A DNA stretch of 23,664 bases from Clostridium sp. CAG:465. Lineage in GTDB: Bacteria; Bacillota; Clostridia; TANB77; CAG-465. The position numbers and the translations under genes were made by a program. The notes under the pieces were generated by a model that saw nothing but the letters and a program-made list of their open reading frames with translations, did no database searches and was not told the DNA's origin. This document shows positions 6,402 to 13,641 of the stretch, piece after piece; within the stretch, counting starts at the first letter, position 1; every line of letters starts with the position of its first letter. The stretch spans positions 1 through 23,664 of the forward strand of contig FR891244.1 of assembly GCA_000433755.1 (NCBI GenBank), in the 5' to 3' direction.

Positions 6402-7364
6402 ATGAAAAAAAGGGATAAAATAATTATTAGTATAATAATTATTGTGGCATTAATTGCTGCTCTTGTTGTTTTGTTATTTTACCTAAATAGTAGAAATATT
6501 ATAAAAATAGGAAATGATAATAAAACAAAACAAGATGAGCAAATTCAAGAAGAAGTGTCAATTGTACAAAAGCAAGCAAAAGAGAAATATCCAAGCTTTA
6601 AATGGGTAAGTGATGGAAATATTGCAAAAGTAGAAGTAAGTATAGAAGATGGCAAAGTAATTTTAAATAATGGAACTAAAACAGATGTTAAATTTGATAA
6701 AGGTACACCTAAATATGCGTCAGCAGTAATAAATGGTGGAGTATTAAAAGAGATATTTGTAATAACAACAGATGGAGCCTTGTATATAACAAAAAGTGAT
6801 GTAACAGGATATAATGCAGGAGATAAATTTGAAATTGTCAATATAGGTGAAAAAGTAATAGACGCAACATATGCAGATGGAACAGATATGTATTATTTGT
6901 TAGAAAATGGTAAGTTAGTAACAAAGGATTTAAAAGAATATGTTGCCTTTGAAACAAAAGCATTAGAGATACAAAAACAAGCAAAGGAAAAATATCCAAG
7001 CTTTAAATGGGTAAGTGATGGAAATATAACAAAATTGCAAGTAGGCATTGAAAATGGTAACGTTTATATAATTGGTAACGAAGCTACTGGCTCTAAGAAA
7101 TATGTTAAGTTTGACAAAGGTACACCTAAATATGCATCAGCTGTAATAAAAGGTGGAATGTTAGAAGGAATTTTTGTAATAACGACGGATGGATATTTAT
7201 ATTTTTCAAGTGCTGATGGTTATGGAGAAAATGGATTCGAGTTCGAGTTTGAATTCCATAATTTGGATGAAAAAGTAATAGACGCAACATATGCGGATGG
7301 AACAGATATGTATTATTTGTTAGAAGATGGTACAATTGTTAATTCAAATGGAATGTTAAAATAA
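6402..7364 (+). CDS. membrane-anchored protein with two recently duplicated propeller-like units
   Basis: The 320-residue protein has a short basic start (KKRDK), one transmembrane helix (about 7-28) and an external part. The external part consists of two near-identical units: residues 55-173 and 190-313. Each begins with QKQAKEKYPSFKWVSDGN, continues with VKFDKGTPKYASAVI and VITTDG(A/Y)LY, and ends with EKVIDATYADGTDMYYLLE. The alternation of 'xITTDGxLY' and 'YYLLEDGxxV' strands resembles blades of a beta-propeller (RCC1- or PQQ-like), but I do not recognise a named family. ATG 6402 is chosen over the upstream ATG 6324 because GAGAGGGG (6386-6393) precedes it. The upstream reading would add 26 residues before the membrane helix without a ribosome site. 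TATAAT at 6372-6377 may be its -10. The function is unknown, with a possible role at the cell surface. Confidence 0.75.
   Translation: MKKRDKIIISIIIIVALIAALVVLLFYLNSRNIIKIGNDNKTKQDEQIQEEVSIVQKQAKEKYPSFKWVSDGNIAKVEVSIEDGKVILNNGTKTDVKFDKGTPKYASAVINGGVLKEIFVITTDGALYITKSDVTGYNAGDKFEIVNIGEKVIDATYADGTDMYYLLENGKLVTKDLKEYVAFETKALEIQKQAKEKYPSFKWVSDGNITKLQVGIENGNVYIIGNEATGSKKYVKFDKGTPKYASAVIKGGMLEGIFVITTDGYLYFSSADGYGENGFEFEFEFHNLDEKVIDATYADGTDMYYLLEDGTIVNSNGMLK
6564..6920 (+). repeat. first copy of the intragenic duplication
   Basis: This unit matches 6969-7340 with long identical runs of DNA, for example the stretch coding for PSFKWVSDGN and the one coding for KVIDATYADGTDMYYLLE. The offset is 405 bp at the left end and 420 bp at the right, so the second copy has gained five codons. 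Confidence 0.85.
6969..7340 (+). repeat. second copy of the intragenic duplication
   Basis: Compared with the first copy, three codons are gained around 7078-7110 and two more around 7236-7255. The latter is a small TTCGAG-type expansion that codes for alternating Phe-Glu (residues 279-285). Confidence 0.85.
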
Positions 7365-7370
7365 TAGGAT

Positions 7371-7401
7371 AAAAAGGAAGAATTAAAAAATCTTCCTTTT
7401 T
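7371..7401 (+). terminator. intrinsic terminator of the duplicated-unit gene
   Basis: AAAAAGGAAGA (7371-7381) pairs with TCTTCCTTTTT (7391-7401) around a 9-nt A-rich loop. The T run is part of the stem. Confidence 0.85.
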
Positions 7402-7451
7402 ATTGCTATTTTCTTTAAAACTAATAAATATAATTTAATTGTTACATTTGC

Positions 7452-7480
7452 TTGATTTTTTATATATTTATTGCTATAAT
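7452..7480 (+). promoter_or_regulatory. promoter of the frr-cdsA-rseP operon
   Basis: TTGATT (7452-7457), 17 nt, TATAAT (7475-7480), with TGC just before the -10 (extended -10). The start site should be near 7487. Confidence 0.75.
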
Positions 7481-7507
7481 TATTATTGTATTTTTGGAGG
7501 TTTTTTT

Positions 7508-8056
7508 ATGGAATACGAACAAATAGAAGATAGAATGAAAAAAGTCATTGAGCATTTAGATGAAGAGTTAAGTTTAATTAGAGCTGGTAGAGCAAATCCA
7601 GCAATTTTAAATAAAGTTCAAGTAGAATATTATGGCGTAATGAGCCCAATAAATCAGGTTGCAACTATATCTGTTCCTGAAGCAAGACAAATACTTGTTA
7701 CACCTTGGGATAGAAGTATGGTATCTGCTTGTGAAAAAGCAATAAATATGGCTGAGTTAGGACTTAATCCTATTAATGATGGAAATTCGCTTAGATTAAT
7801 GTTACCTGAACTTAATGAGGAAAGAAGAAAACAATTAGTTAAGCAAACTAAAAATTTAGGTGAAGAAGCTAAAGTAGCTATTAGAAATATTCGTAGGGAT
7901 TCAATTGATGAATACAAGAAAATGCAAAAAAATTCTGAAATAACAGAGGATGATTTGAAATCTAATGAAGAAGATATACAAAAAATAACTGATAAATATA
8001 CAGCTATTGTTGATAAAAGATTAGAAGATAAAGAAAAAGAAATTATGGAAATATAG
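7508..8056 (+). CDS. frr: ribosome recycling factor
   Basis: The 182-residue protein, close to the usual 185, works with EF-G to split the ribosome after termination. Family landmarks are all present: LSLIRAGRANPAILNKVQVEYYG, then ATISVPEARQILVTPWD, NPINDGNSLRLMLPELNEERR and a C-terminal coiled helix. ATG 7508 is used because TTTGGAGG (7493-7500) precedes it with correct spacing. The in-frame ATG at 7439 would lie upstream of the promoter -10. It is the first gene of an operon with cdsA (18 nt between) and rseP. In many Firmicutes pyrH and tsf precede frr, but here the upstream gene is unrelated and ends in a terminator. Confidence 0.97.
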   Translation: MEYEQIEDRMKKVIEHLDEELSLIRAGRANPAILNKVQVEYYGVMSPINQVATISVPEARQILVTPWDRSMVSACEKAINMAELGLNPINDGNSLRLMLPELNEERRKQLVKQTKNLGEEAKVAIRNIRRDSIDEYKKMQKNSEITEDDLKSNEEDIQKITDKYTAIVDKRLEDKEKEIMEI

Positions 8057-8074
8057 AAGTGGAAGGTTGATTTT

Positions 8075-8893
8075 GTGAAAAAAAGAGTGATTACTGGTGC
8101 AGTACTTGTAGCTTTTTTGATATTTATACTTTGGTTAAATATTCCACTTGTTGATACATTATTTATATTCTCTATATCATTGATTGGAATGTATGAATAT
8201 AACAAAGCTTTTAAGTCTGCAGGATATAATATTATTCCTTTTATTGGATATTTAAGTTGTGTACCTATATTGCTAATGGGCCTTGATATAAATCCTGAAA
8301 GGGTAATTTTGATTGCAAGAATTATAATACCATTTCTTTTAATGTATATATTTATTTATTCTATTTTAAGGAAGCTAAAAACTACTGTTGTAGATATTGC
8401 AATAACTGCTTTATCATTTATATATATACCATTTTTGTTCTCATTTTTAAAATTAATACTTATGATGGAAAATGGTAGATTATTTATTTGGTTTGTAATA
8501 ACAGGAGCTTTTGCATGTGATACATTTGCATATTTAGTGGGATGTAAGTTTGGAAAAAGAAAGTTATGCAAGGATGTTAGCCCTAAAAAAACTATTGAGG
8601 GCTCTATTGCAGGTATTATAGGTGTGATTATAGCATATATTATAATATATATAATTGCAAAATATTGCTTAAATATTTATTTAAATATTTGGATAGTTAT
8701 GGTTATGGCAATAGTGTCTGGTATAATAGGACAATTTGGAGATCTCTCAGCTTCGGCTATAAAGAGATATTGTAAAATTAAGGATTTTGGTTATATTATG
8801 CCTGGCCATGGAGGAATTTTAGATAGGTGTGATAGCATAATGTTTGTAGCACCTTTAGTGTATATTATTTTAAAAGTATATATGTTTATGTAG
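8075..8893 (+). CDS. cdsA: phosphatidate cytidylyltransferase (CDP-diacylglycerol synthase)
   Basis: The 272-residue integral membrane enzyme converts phosphatidic acid and CTP into CDP-diacylglycerol, the precursor of phosphatidylglycerol and related lipids. About eight hydrophobic helices are visible. The family signature near the C-terminus (residues 227-251) is complete: Ser-Ala-Ile-Lys-Arg, Lys-Asp 236-237, then PGHGGILDR 243-251. The cytoplasmic loop SPKKTIEG (169-176) and the Asp of CDT (149) are also conserved. The start is GTG 8075 behind GGAAGGT (8061-8067). It sits directly between frr and rseP. The uppS gene, which often lies between frr and cdsA, is absent. Confidence 0.95.
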   Translation: MKKRVITGAVLVAFLIFILWLNIPLVDTLFIFSISLIGMYEYNKAFKSAGYNIIPFIGYLSCVPILLMGLDINPERVILIARIIIPFLLMYIFIYSILRKLKTTVVDIAITALSFIYIPFLFSFLKLILMMENGRLFIWFVITGAFACDTFAYLVGCKFGKRKLCKDVSPKKTIEGSIAGIIGVIIAYIIIYIIAKYCLNIYLNIWIVMVMAIVSGIIGQFGDLSASAIKRYCKIKDFGYIMPGHGGILDRCDSIMFVAPLVYIILKVYMFM

Positions 8894-8911
8894 AGTATGG
8901 AGGTAGTATAT

Positions 8912-10165
8912 TTGTTATCATTTTTAATTACTATAGTTAAATTGTTGTTAATAATATGTGCTGTTGCAACAGTACATGAATTTGGACATTTTTTTGTTTC
9001 AAAACTATTTAAAGTTCAAGTAAATGAATTTGCAATAGGTTTTGGGCCAAAAATATTTCAAAAAAAGTTTGGAGATACAATGTACTCATTAAGATGTATA
9101 CCACTTGGAGGATATTGTGCTATTGAAGGTGAAGATGGTAATTCTCAAAGTGAGCATTCATTTGCAAATATAAGTTGGTATAAAAAGATACTTATTTTAG
9201 TTGCGGGAGTTTTTATGAATGCAGTTCTTGCTGTTGTAATATTTTTAAGTATAGCGTTTTCATATAATACAGCTACAACTAAAATAACAGGTTTTGCAGA
9301 AAATTCAGTTCTAGACCAAGCTGGTGTGAGTGTCGGAGATACAATACAAGCTATAAACGGAAATAAAACTAACATACTTGCAGATCTAACAAATCAGGAT
9401 GTAGCATATGGTGAGAGTGTGACCATTGAATATTTACACGATGGTGAATTAAAATCAGTTACATTAGATAATGCTGTAAATAAAATTGGAAATATAGGTA
9501 TAGCTTTTAAAGTTGATGAACAAACGGGAAATGCAACAAATGAAATTAATATGGTATCAGGTGGTGGAGCAGCTGTTAAAGCTGGACTTAAATCAGGAGA
9601 TAAAATAGTAAAAATTGGAGAAACTCAAACAAATAATGCCTCAGAAGTTATTTCTATTATTAGGGAGAATGCTGGTAAACAATTACAAGTAACAATTGAT
9701 AGAAAAGGAGAAATTCTAATTAAAGATGTTACTCCAATAGAAAAAGAAAACTTTAATTTAGGTATTGCAAGCACAGAAGTGGTAAAAACTAATTTTAAGT
9801 ATGCTGTTTGTAATATGCTAAGTGACGTATCAAATATAATTGGCTCATATATAGACCTATTTAAAGGAAAAGTTGGCCTTAATGATATGTCTGGTATAGT
9901 TGGTATAGGAGAGGTTGTTTCAAAAACTAGTGGAATAATTAGTTTCTTAAATTTAATGGCAATGATATCACTTGCTGTTGGAGTTGCAAATATAATGCCT
10001 TTTCCACCTCTTGATGGAGGAAAAGTAGTAATTGTTTTATTTGAAGCAATTACTAGAAAAAAAGTATCTGAAAATGTTGAAGCAATAATTTCATATATTG
10101 GATTTGGACTTTTAATTTTACTTACAATATTTGTTACATATAAAGATATAATTAGAATAATTTAA
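8912..10165 (+). CDS. rseP: RseP/RasP-type site-2 intramembrane zinc metalloprotease
   Basis: A multi-pass membrane protease that cuts anti-sigma factors and signal-peptide remnants within the membrane. With TTG 8912 as start it has 417 residues. The zinc motif HEFGH is at 22-26 in the first helix. The second metal motif, MPFPPLDGG, is at 362-370. Two PDZ domains can be seen between them (about 123-190, starting ITGFAENSVLDQAGV, and about 209-278, starting INMVSGGGAAVKAGL). TTG 8912 is preferred because GGAGG (8899-8903) is 8 nt before it. The in-frame ATG 8897 overlaps that site and has no ribosome site of its own. Its use would add only five residues. The gene follows cdsA by 18 nt. The dxr gene, which normally lies between them, is missing. 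Confidence 0.93.
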   Translation: MLSFLITIVKLLLIICAVATVHEFGHFFVSKLFKVQVNEFAIGFGPKIFQKKFGDTMYSLRCIPLGGYCAIEGEDGNSQSEHSFANISWYKKILILVAGVFMNAVLAVVIFLSIAFSYNTATTKITGFAENSVLDQAGVSVGDTIQAINGNKTNILADLTNQDVAYGESVTIEYLHDGELKSVTLDNAVNKIGNIGIAFKVDEQTGNATNEINMVSGGGAAVKAGLKSGDKIVKIGETQTNNASEVISIIRENAGKQLQVTIDRKGEILIKDVTPIEKENFNLGIASTEVVKTNFKYAVCNMLSDVSNIIGSYIDLFKGKVGLNDMSGIVGIGEVVSKTSGIISFLNLMAMISLAVGVANIMPFPPLDGGKVVIVLFEAITRKKVSENVEAIISYIGFGLLILLTIFVTYKDIIRII

Positions 10166-10200
10166 AAAATTTCTAGGAGATTTCTCCTAGAAATTTTTTT
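10164..10200. terminator. bidirectional terminator after rseP
   Basis: A 16-bp stem (10164-10179 with 10184-10199) has an ATTT loop and A and T runs at its ends. It probably also ends the convergent gene that stops at 10223. Confidence 0.9.
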
Positions 10201-10222
10201 GATACAAAGAATGTTGTATCAA

Positions 10223-10570
10223 TTAATTAACTTTTGGATGGATAACTTTTTTAGTAAGACATGTTGTTATTTGGCAGTTATAATCAATTGTGTAGCAATA
10301 CTCACCAATTATTACATCAGCAAATATGTTTGGATTGGAATTTGAAAAAGATGCAAGTATAACTTCTTTCTTTTTCCCTTTTTCAATTTTGGGTGTGGCG
10401 GAATATATTGTTATAACATTTTTCCGCTTAGTAACGATTATTTTATCGTAAATGTATGAAAAATTTATGCAATCCTCCATAATAATACGATCATCTAATC
10501 CAAGGTCGAACGTGTTTCCTTTTGAGTTAATCCAAAATCCGTTTTTAAGAGTATAAATATCACCCTTCAT
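10223..10570 (-). CDS. hypothetical protein, beta-rich, unknown family
   Basis: I do not recognise this 115-residue protein. It has no signal peptide or membrane helix, and its sequence alternates hydrophobic and polar residues like a small beta-sheet protein (IYTLKNGFWINSKGNTFDLG, then KIIVTKRKNVITIYSAT). Three Cys residues (33, 91, 98) are spread along it. The coding status is supported by a very good ribosome site, GGAGGT (10577-10582 on the minus strand), by a normal codon pattern, and by a shared terminator at its end. G+C is near 31% by rough count, higher than in the flanking core genes. It forms a single-gene unit opposite to everything around it. No clear promoter was found in the A/T-rich stretch upstream. 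Confidence 0.65.
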   Translation of the reverse strand: MKGDIYTLKNGFWINSKGNTFDLGLDDRIIMEDCINFSYIYDKIIVTKRKNVITIYSATPKIEKGKKKEVILASFSNSNPNIFADVIIGEYCYTIDYNCQITTCLTKKVIHPKVN

Positions 10571-10668
10571 AACATTACCTCCAATTACAAGAATAATAAA
10601 AATAAATTTTAATATATTATATTACATTATATGTAAAAAAAAATAAATATTTACTTGTTCGATAAAAG

Positions 10669-10697
10669 TTGACAAAAGTTTTCATACATAGTATAAT
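10669..10697 (+). promoter_or_regulatory. consensus sigma-A promoter of the DUF5684-like gene
   Basis: TTGACA (10669-10674), 17 nt, TATAAT (10692-10697): a perfect match to consensus. In the leader, TGTATAGAA occurs twice (10701-10709 and 10727-10735), and TAGAATA/TATTCTA (10705-10721) can form a small hairpin. Confidence 0.85.
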
Positions 10698-10755
10698 ATC
10701 TGTATAGAATATATTATTCTAAATTTTGTATAGAAGAATTTTAGGAGGTGAAAAT

Positions 10756-11196
10756 ATGAATTATAATTATTCAACAAGCTACACTTCAACTGATCTTGCA
10801 GCAGCAGGAATAACAGGAGGACTAATGGTTGTTTATGGAATAATTTGTTGCGCTATTGGAGTACTTGGTATAATAGCAATGTGGAAAATCTTCACAAAAG
10901 CTGGTAAACCAGGTTGGGCAGCTATAATACCAGTTTATAATTTGGTAGTGTTATATCAAATTGTTGGTTTAAATCCATTATTACTTTTAATACTTATCGG
11001 AGCTATAATTCCTTTTGTAAACTTTTTAGTTATGATTGCTTTCTTTGTACTTAATATTATATCTAGTATAAGACTTTCAAAAGTATTTGGTAAAGGAACA
11101 GGCTTTGCTGTAGGTTTAATCTTCTTACCATTTATATTTCAATTAATACTTGCATTTGACAAGTCTGAATATGTTGGTGTAGAGGCTGCAAAATAA
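10756..11196 (+). CDS. DUF5684-like small membrane protein
   Basis: The 146-residue protein starts with a polar, Tyr/Ser/Thr-rich tail (1-13), followed by four hydrophobic segments (about 22-45, 70-88, 86-103 and 117-133). The stretch FTKAGKPGWAAIIPVYNLVV (46-65) is the hallmark of DUF5684-type proteins. A second conserved part is SIRLSKVFGKGTGFAVGLIFLPFIFQ. The family is of unknown function. Some members are fused or adjacent to signal peptidase genes, but none lies here. ATG 10756 is chosen because AGGAGGTG (10743-10750) precedes it. The longer in-frame start at 10726 has no ribosome site. The gene has its own consensus promoter and terminator, which suggests high expression. Confidence 0.75.
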   Translation: MNYNYSTSYTSTDLAAAGITGGLMVVYGIICCAIGVLGIIAMWKIFTKAGKPGWAAIIPVYNLVVLYQIVGLNPLLLLILIGAIIPFVNFLVMIAFFVLNIISSIRLSKVFGKGTGFAVGLIFLPFIFQLILAFDKSEYVGVEAAK

Positions 11197-11204
11197 GTAA
11201 ATTT

Positions 11205-11234
11205 AAAAACTGCTAATTATTTAGCGGTTTTTTT
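11205..11234 (+). terminator. intrinsic terminator of the DUF5684-like gene
   Basis: AAAAACTGCTAA (11205-11216) pairs with TTAGCGGTTTTT (11221-11232), with one mismatch or G-U pair and a TTAT loop, followed by further T residues. Confidence 0.85.
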
Positions 11235-11287
11235 GGTATAAAATTTAAAAAGACAAGTATAATGTATTGTATTATGGGGGTATCAAT

Positions 11288-11539
11288 ATGCAATATGTTA
11301 TATTTTCTTTGTGTGTTATAGCAGTTATAATAATTGCAAAAATATTTTCATGGCCTTTTAAAAAGATTATAAAATTAATATTTAATATAGCTTTAGGTCT
11401 ACTTTTAATCGTAATAACAAATATTTTAGGCGAAAATATAGGACTTCACATTCCATTTAATATTGTTACTGCAATTATTTCTGGTCTTCTTGGTGTCCCA
11501 GGAGTTGGTTGTCTTATTGTATTACATTATATTTTTTAA
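11288..11539 (+). CDS. bofA: BofA-family regulator of pro-sigma-K processing
   Basis: The 83-residue membrane protein matches BofA in length (87 in Bacillus subtilis). It has two hydrophobic stretches (2-22 and 34-53) and the conserved C-terminal block GLLGVPGVGCLIVLHYIF. In B. subtilis BofA sits in the outer forespore membrane and holds the SpoIVFB protease inactive until the forespore signal arrives. ATG 11288 is used because GGGGGT (11276-11281) lies before it. The in-frame ATG at 11267 would sit ahead of this site. TATAAT at 11258-11263 may be its -10. A GGTATA at 11235-11240 lies at a spacing that could suit a sporulation sigma factor, but this is weak. The gene is followed after 67 nt by sleB. 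BofA alone does not prove that SpoIVFB is present. Confidence 0.85.
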   Translation: MQYVIFSLCVIAVIIIAKIFSWPFKKIIKLIFNIALGLLLIVITNILGENIGLHIPFNIVTAIISGLLGVPGVGCLIVLHYIF

Positions 11540-11549
11540 AATATATTGA

Positions 11550-11579
11550 TGCATATTTAAATTTTATTTGCAAAAACTA
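11550..11579 (+). promoter_or_regulatory. possible sigma-G-type forespore promoter of sleB-ypeB
   Basis: TGCATA (11550-11555) matches the forespore -35 pattern G(A/C/T)AT(A/G). AAAACTA (11573-11579), 17 nt later, matches five of seven positions of the sigma-G -10 CATACTA. The implied start is just before the ribosome site. B. subtilis sleB is sigma-G dependent, so the match fits, but it is judged by eye only. Confidence 0.35.
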
Positions 11580-11606
11580 ATAACGGTTTATTGGAGGATA
11601 TATATA

Positions 11607-12170
11607 ATGCAAGTAAAAAATAAATATGTATTTTTTTTATTATCTATTGTTTTTTTATTACTATTACTATATTTATCTATTAATAATATTAATGTTTTTT
11701 CATCTGTAAATAAGTTTAAAATAATTAGCGTAGCGTCTGATTTGGATGAAAAAAAGGAAGAAAAGCAAAGTTCAACAAGTACTAATACTCCAAGTGGGGA
11801 TGATATGGTAAAGCTTCTTGCCAGACTTATAAACGGAGAAGCAAGAGGGGAACCTTACGAAGGGCAAGTAGCAGTTGGAGCTGTTATAATGAATAGGGTA
11901 AAAAGTGCCAAGTTTCCAAATACTATAGCTGGTGTTATATATCAAAAAGGTCAATTTTCATGTGTTACTGATGGACAATTTAATGCAGCAATAGAAGAAA
12001 ATTCAACAGTATATAAAGCTGCACAAGATGCCATGAATGGTTCAGATCCTACAAATGGTGCTCTTTATTTCTATAATCCATCTAAAACTAAAAGTAAATG
12101 GTTATTTTCACTCCCTGTAGTTGCAACTATAGGAGAACATAAATTTTCACTAGGGGAGGAAGAAAAATGA
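11607..12170 (+). CDS. sleB: spore cortex-lytic enzyme SleB/CwlJ-type cell wall hydrolase
   Basis: The 187-residue protein has an N-terminal membrane or signal segment (8-25), a charged low-complexity linker (46-63) and a Hydrolase_2 (SleB) catalytic domain from about 66 to 183. The core INGEARGEPYEGQVAVGAVI contains the catalytic Glu 78, and MNRV, FSCVTDGQ and GALYFYNPSK follow as in the family. SleB is a lytic transglycosylase that degrades cortex peptidoglycan during germination. The N-terminal peptidoglycan-binding domain of B. subtilis SleB is absent, so this is the short form. ATG 11607 follows TTGGAGGA (11591-11598). The stop overlaps the start of ypeB by 4 nt (ATGA), and the sleB-ypeB pairing is itself strong evidence for the call. 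Confidence 0.92.
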   Translation: MQVKNKYVFFLLSIVFLLLLLYLSINNINVFSSVNKFKIISVASDLDEKKEEKQSSTSTNTPSGDDMVKLLARLINGEARGEPYEGQVAVGAVIMNRVKSAKFPNTIAGVIYQKGQFSCVTDGQFNAAIEENSTVYKAAQDAMNGSDPTNGALYFYNPSKTKSKWLFSLPVVATIGEHKFSLGEEEK

Positions 12171-13546
12171 TTGAAAAGATAGAAATAAAATTAAATAAAT
12201 TAAAGAAAAAAGTAAATAAAAAAGTTTTAAATGTTGCAATTTTTATGACATTTGGAGCTTTAATTATATTTTCATTAGAAATGACTAATAATTTTAAAAG
12301 GCAAAAAAACTTAGTTCAAGACGAATATAACAAATCTATGTATCTTGCAGTTTCATATATAAATAATGTTGAGGTGGATTTAGCAAAATTGCTTGTTACA
12401 TCTACTCCTAAAATGAGTGCAGTTACACTTGCTGATATTTGGAAACAAGCCAATCTTGCAAAAGAATGTCTAGAGCAAATACCAGTAGGTCAAAATTCAA
12501 TGGCAAATGCATCAAAATATTTAACTCAAGTAAGCGATTTTTCATATACGTTAATGAAGCAGAATATTTCTGATATAAAATTAACAGAAGAGGAGTATGA
12601 AAAATTAAAACATATATATGAAGATTCAAGTAAATTATCATCAAAGATGAGTGATATATATGATGATTTAAATGCTGGAAGAATAAAATGGGATGAATTA
12701 GAAAAGATTGGAAATGAAAAATTACCTGATAACGATATTTCAAATAGTATTTCTGAAGTTGGGAAAACTTTTCAAAATTATGAGGGGTTAATATATGATG
12801 GGGCTTTTTCTGATCATTTGTTATCATCAGAGCCTAAATTTTTATCGCAAAAAGAAATATCTGAGGATGATGCTAAAAAGTATATAGAGGAAGTTATTCT
12901 AAATGATGAAAAAATTGATAAAATAGAGTTTAAAGGGGAATCTAATGGAAAAATAGAATTATATAATTTTGATGTTACTTTGGATTCAAAACAAAAAAGA
13001 ACAATTAGTATAACTAAAAATGATTGCAAGTTATATCTTATGATTGGAGATAAGAAGGTAAAAGAAGAAAATATAAGCGTTGACGAAGCAAAAAAAAGAG
13101 GAATGGAATTTTTAAATAAACTTGGAATAGATAATATGACAGAAACATATTATCAAAAGACAGAAAATATGATAGTTATAAATTATGCAGCTACACAAGA
13201 TGGTGTTATACTTTATCCTGATTTAATTAAAGTAAAAATTTCACTTGATGACGGAAAAGTATATGGAGTAGAAGCCGCAGGATACATATTTAATCATACA
13301 ACAAGAAATAATTTAAAGCCTAGTATATCACAGGAAAAAGCTAAAAGTATACTCAATTCTAGTATAGAAATCATATCTTCAGACATGGCATTAATTCCTA
13401 CAGAGTCAAATTCTGAAATTCTTACATATGAATTCAAAGGAAAAATAGATAATAGAGAATTTTTAATATATATAAATGCTGATAATGCAAGAGAGGAAAA
13501 AGTGCTTCTTGTTATTGATAATAAAAATGGAGTATTAACAATGTAA
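12167..13546 (+). CDS. ypeB: germination protein YpeB, partner of SleB
   Basis: The 459-residue protein has one membrane helix near the N-terminus (about 23-40), a helical region (45-200) and a C-terminal half built of PepSY-type repeats (about 232-459). YEGLIYDGAFSDHL (204-217) is the conserved family motif. Other landmarks are GKVYGVEAAGYIFNHT and the closing VLLVIDNKNGVLTM. YpeB stabilises SleB in the spore and inhibits it until germination. The gene starts inside the sleB stop codon, so the two are translationally coupled, and GGGGAGGA (12153-12160) supplies a good ribosome site. It matches the usual length (about 450). No strong terminator follows. Confidence 0.93.
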   Translation: MIEKIEIKLNKLKKKVNKKVLNVAIFMTFGALIIFSLEMTNNFKRQKNLVQDEYNKSMYLAVSYINNVEVDLAKLLVTSTPKMSAVTLADIWKQANLAKECLEQIPVGQNSMANASKYLTQVSDFSYTLMKQNISDIKLTEEEYEKLKHIYEDSSKLSSKMSDIYDDLNAGRIKWDELEKIGNEKLPDNDISNSISEVGKTFQNYEGLIYDGAFSDHLLSSEPKFLSQKEISEDDAKKYIEEVILNDEKIDKIEFKGESNGKIELYNFDVTLDSKQKRTISITKNDCKLYLMIGDKKVKEENISVDEAKKRGMEFLNKLGIDNMTETYYQKTENMIVINYAATQDGVILYPDLIKVKISLDDGKVYGVEAAGYIFNHTTRNNLKPSISQEKAKSILNSSIEIISSDMALIPTESNSEILTYEFKGKIDNREFLIYINADNAREEKVLLVIDNKNGVLTM

Positions 13547-13582
13547 TATTATGTTAAAAATATTCTTTAAATTTGCTAAATA

Positions 13583-13611
13583 TTGACAAAATTTTCGTAA
13601 TATTATACAAT
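13583..13611 (+). promoter_or_regulatory. sigma-A promoter of the corA-like gene
   Basis: TTGACA (13583-13588), 17 nt, TACAAT (13606-13611), one mismatch from consensus. Confidence 0.75.
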
Positions 13612-13641
13612 AATAATGTTGTTAAGAAGGGGGAAGTTTTT

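Noticed and set aside
10201..10220. GATACAA/TTGTATC hairpin as a separate terminator
   Set aside because: Neither strand has a T run after the stem. The adjacent 16-bp stem explains termination for both genes.
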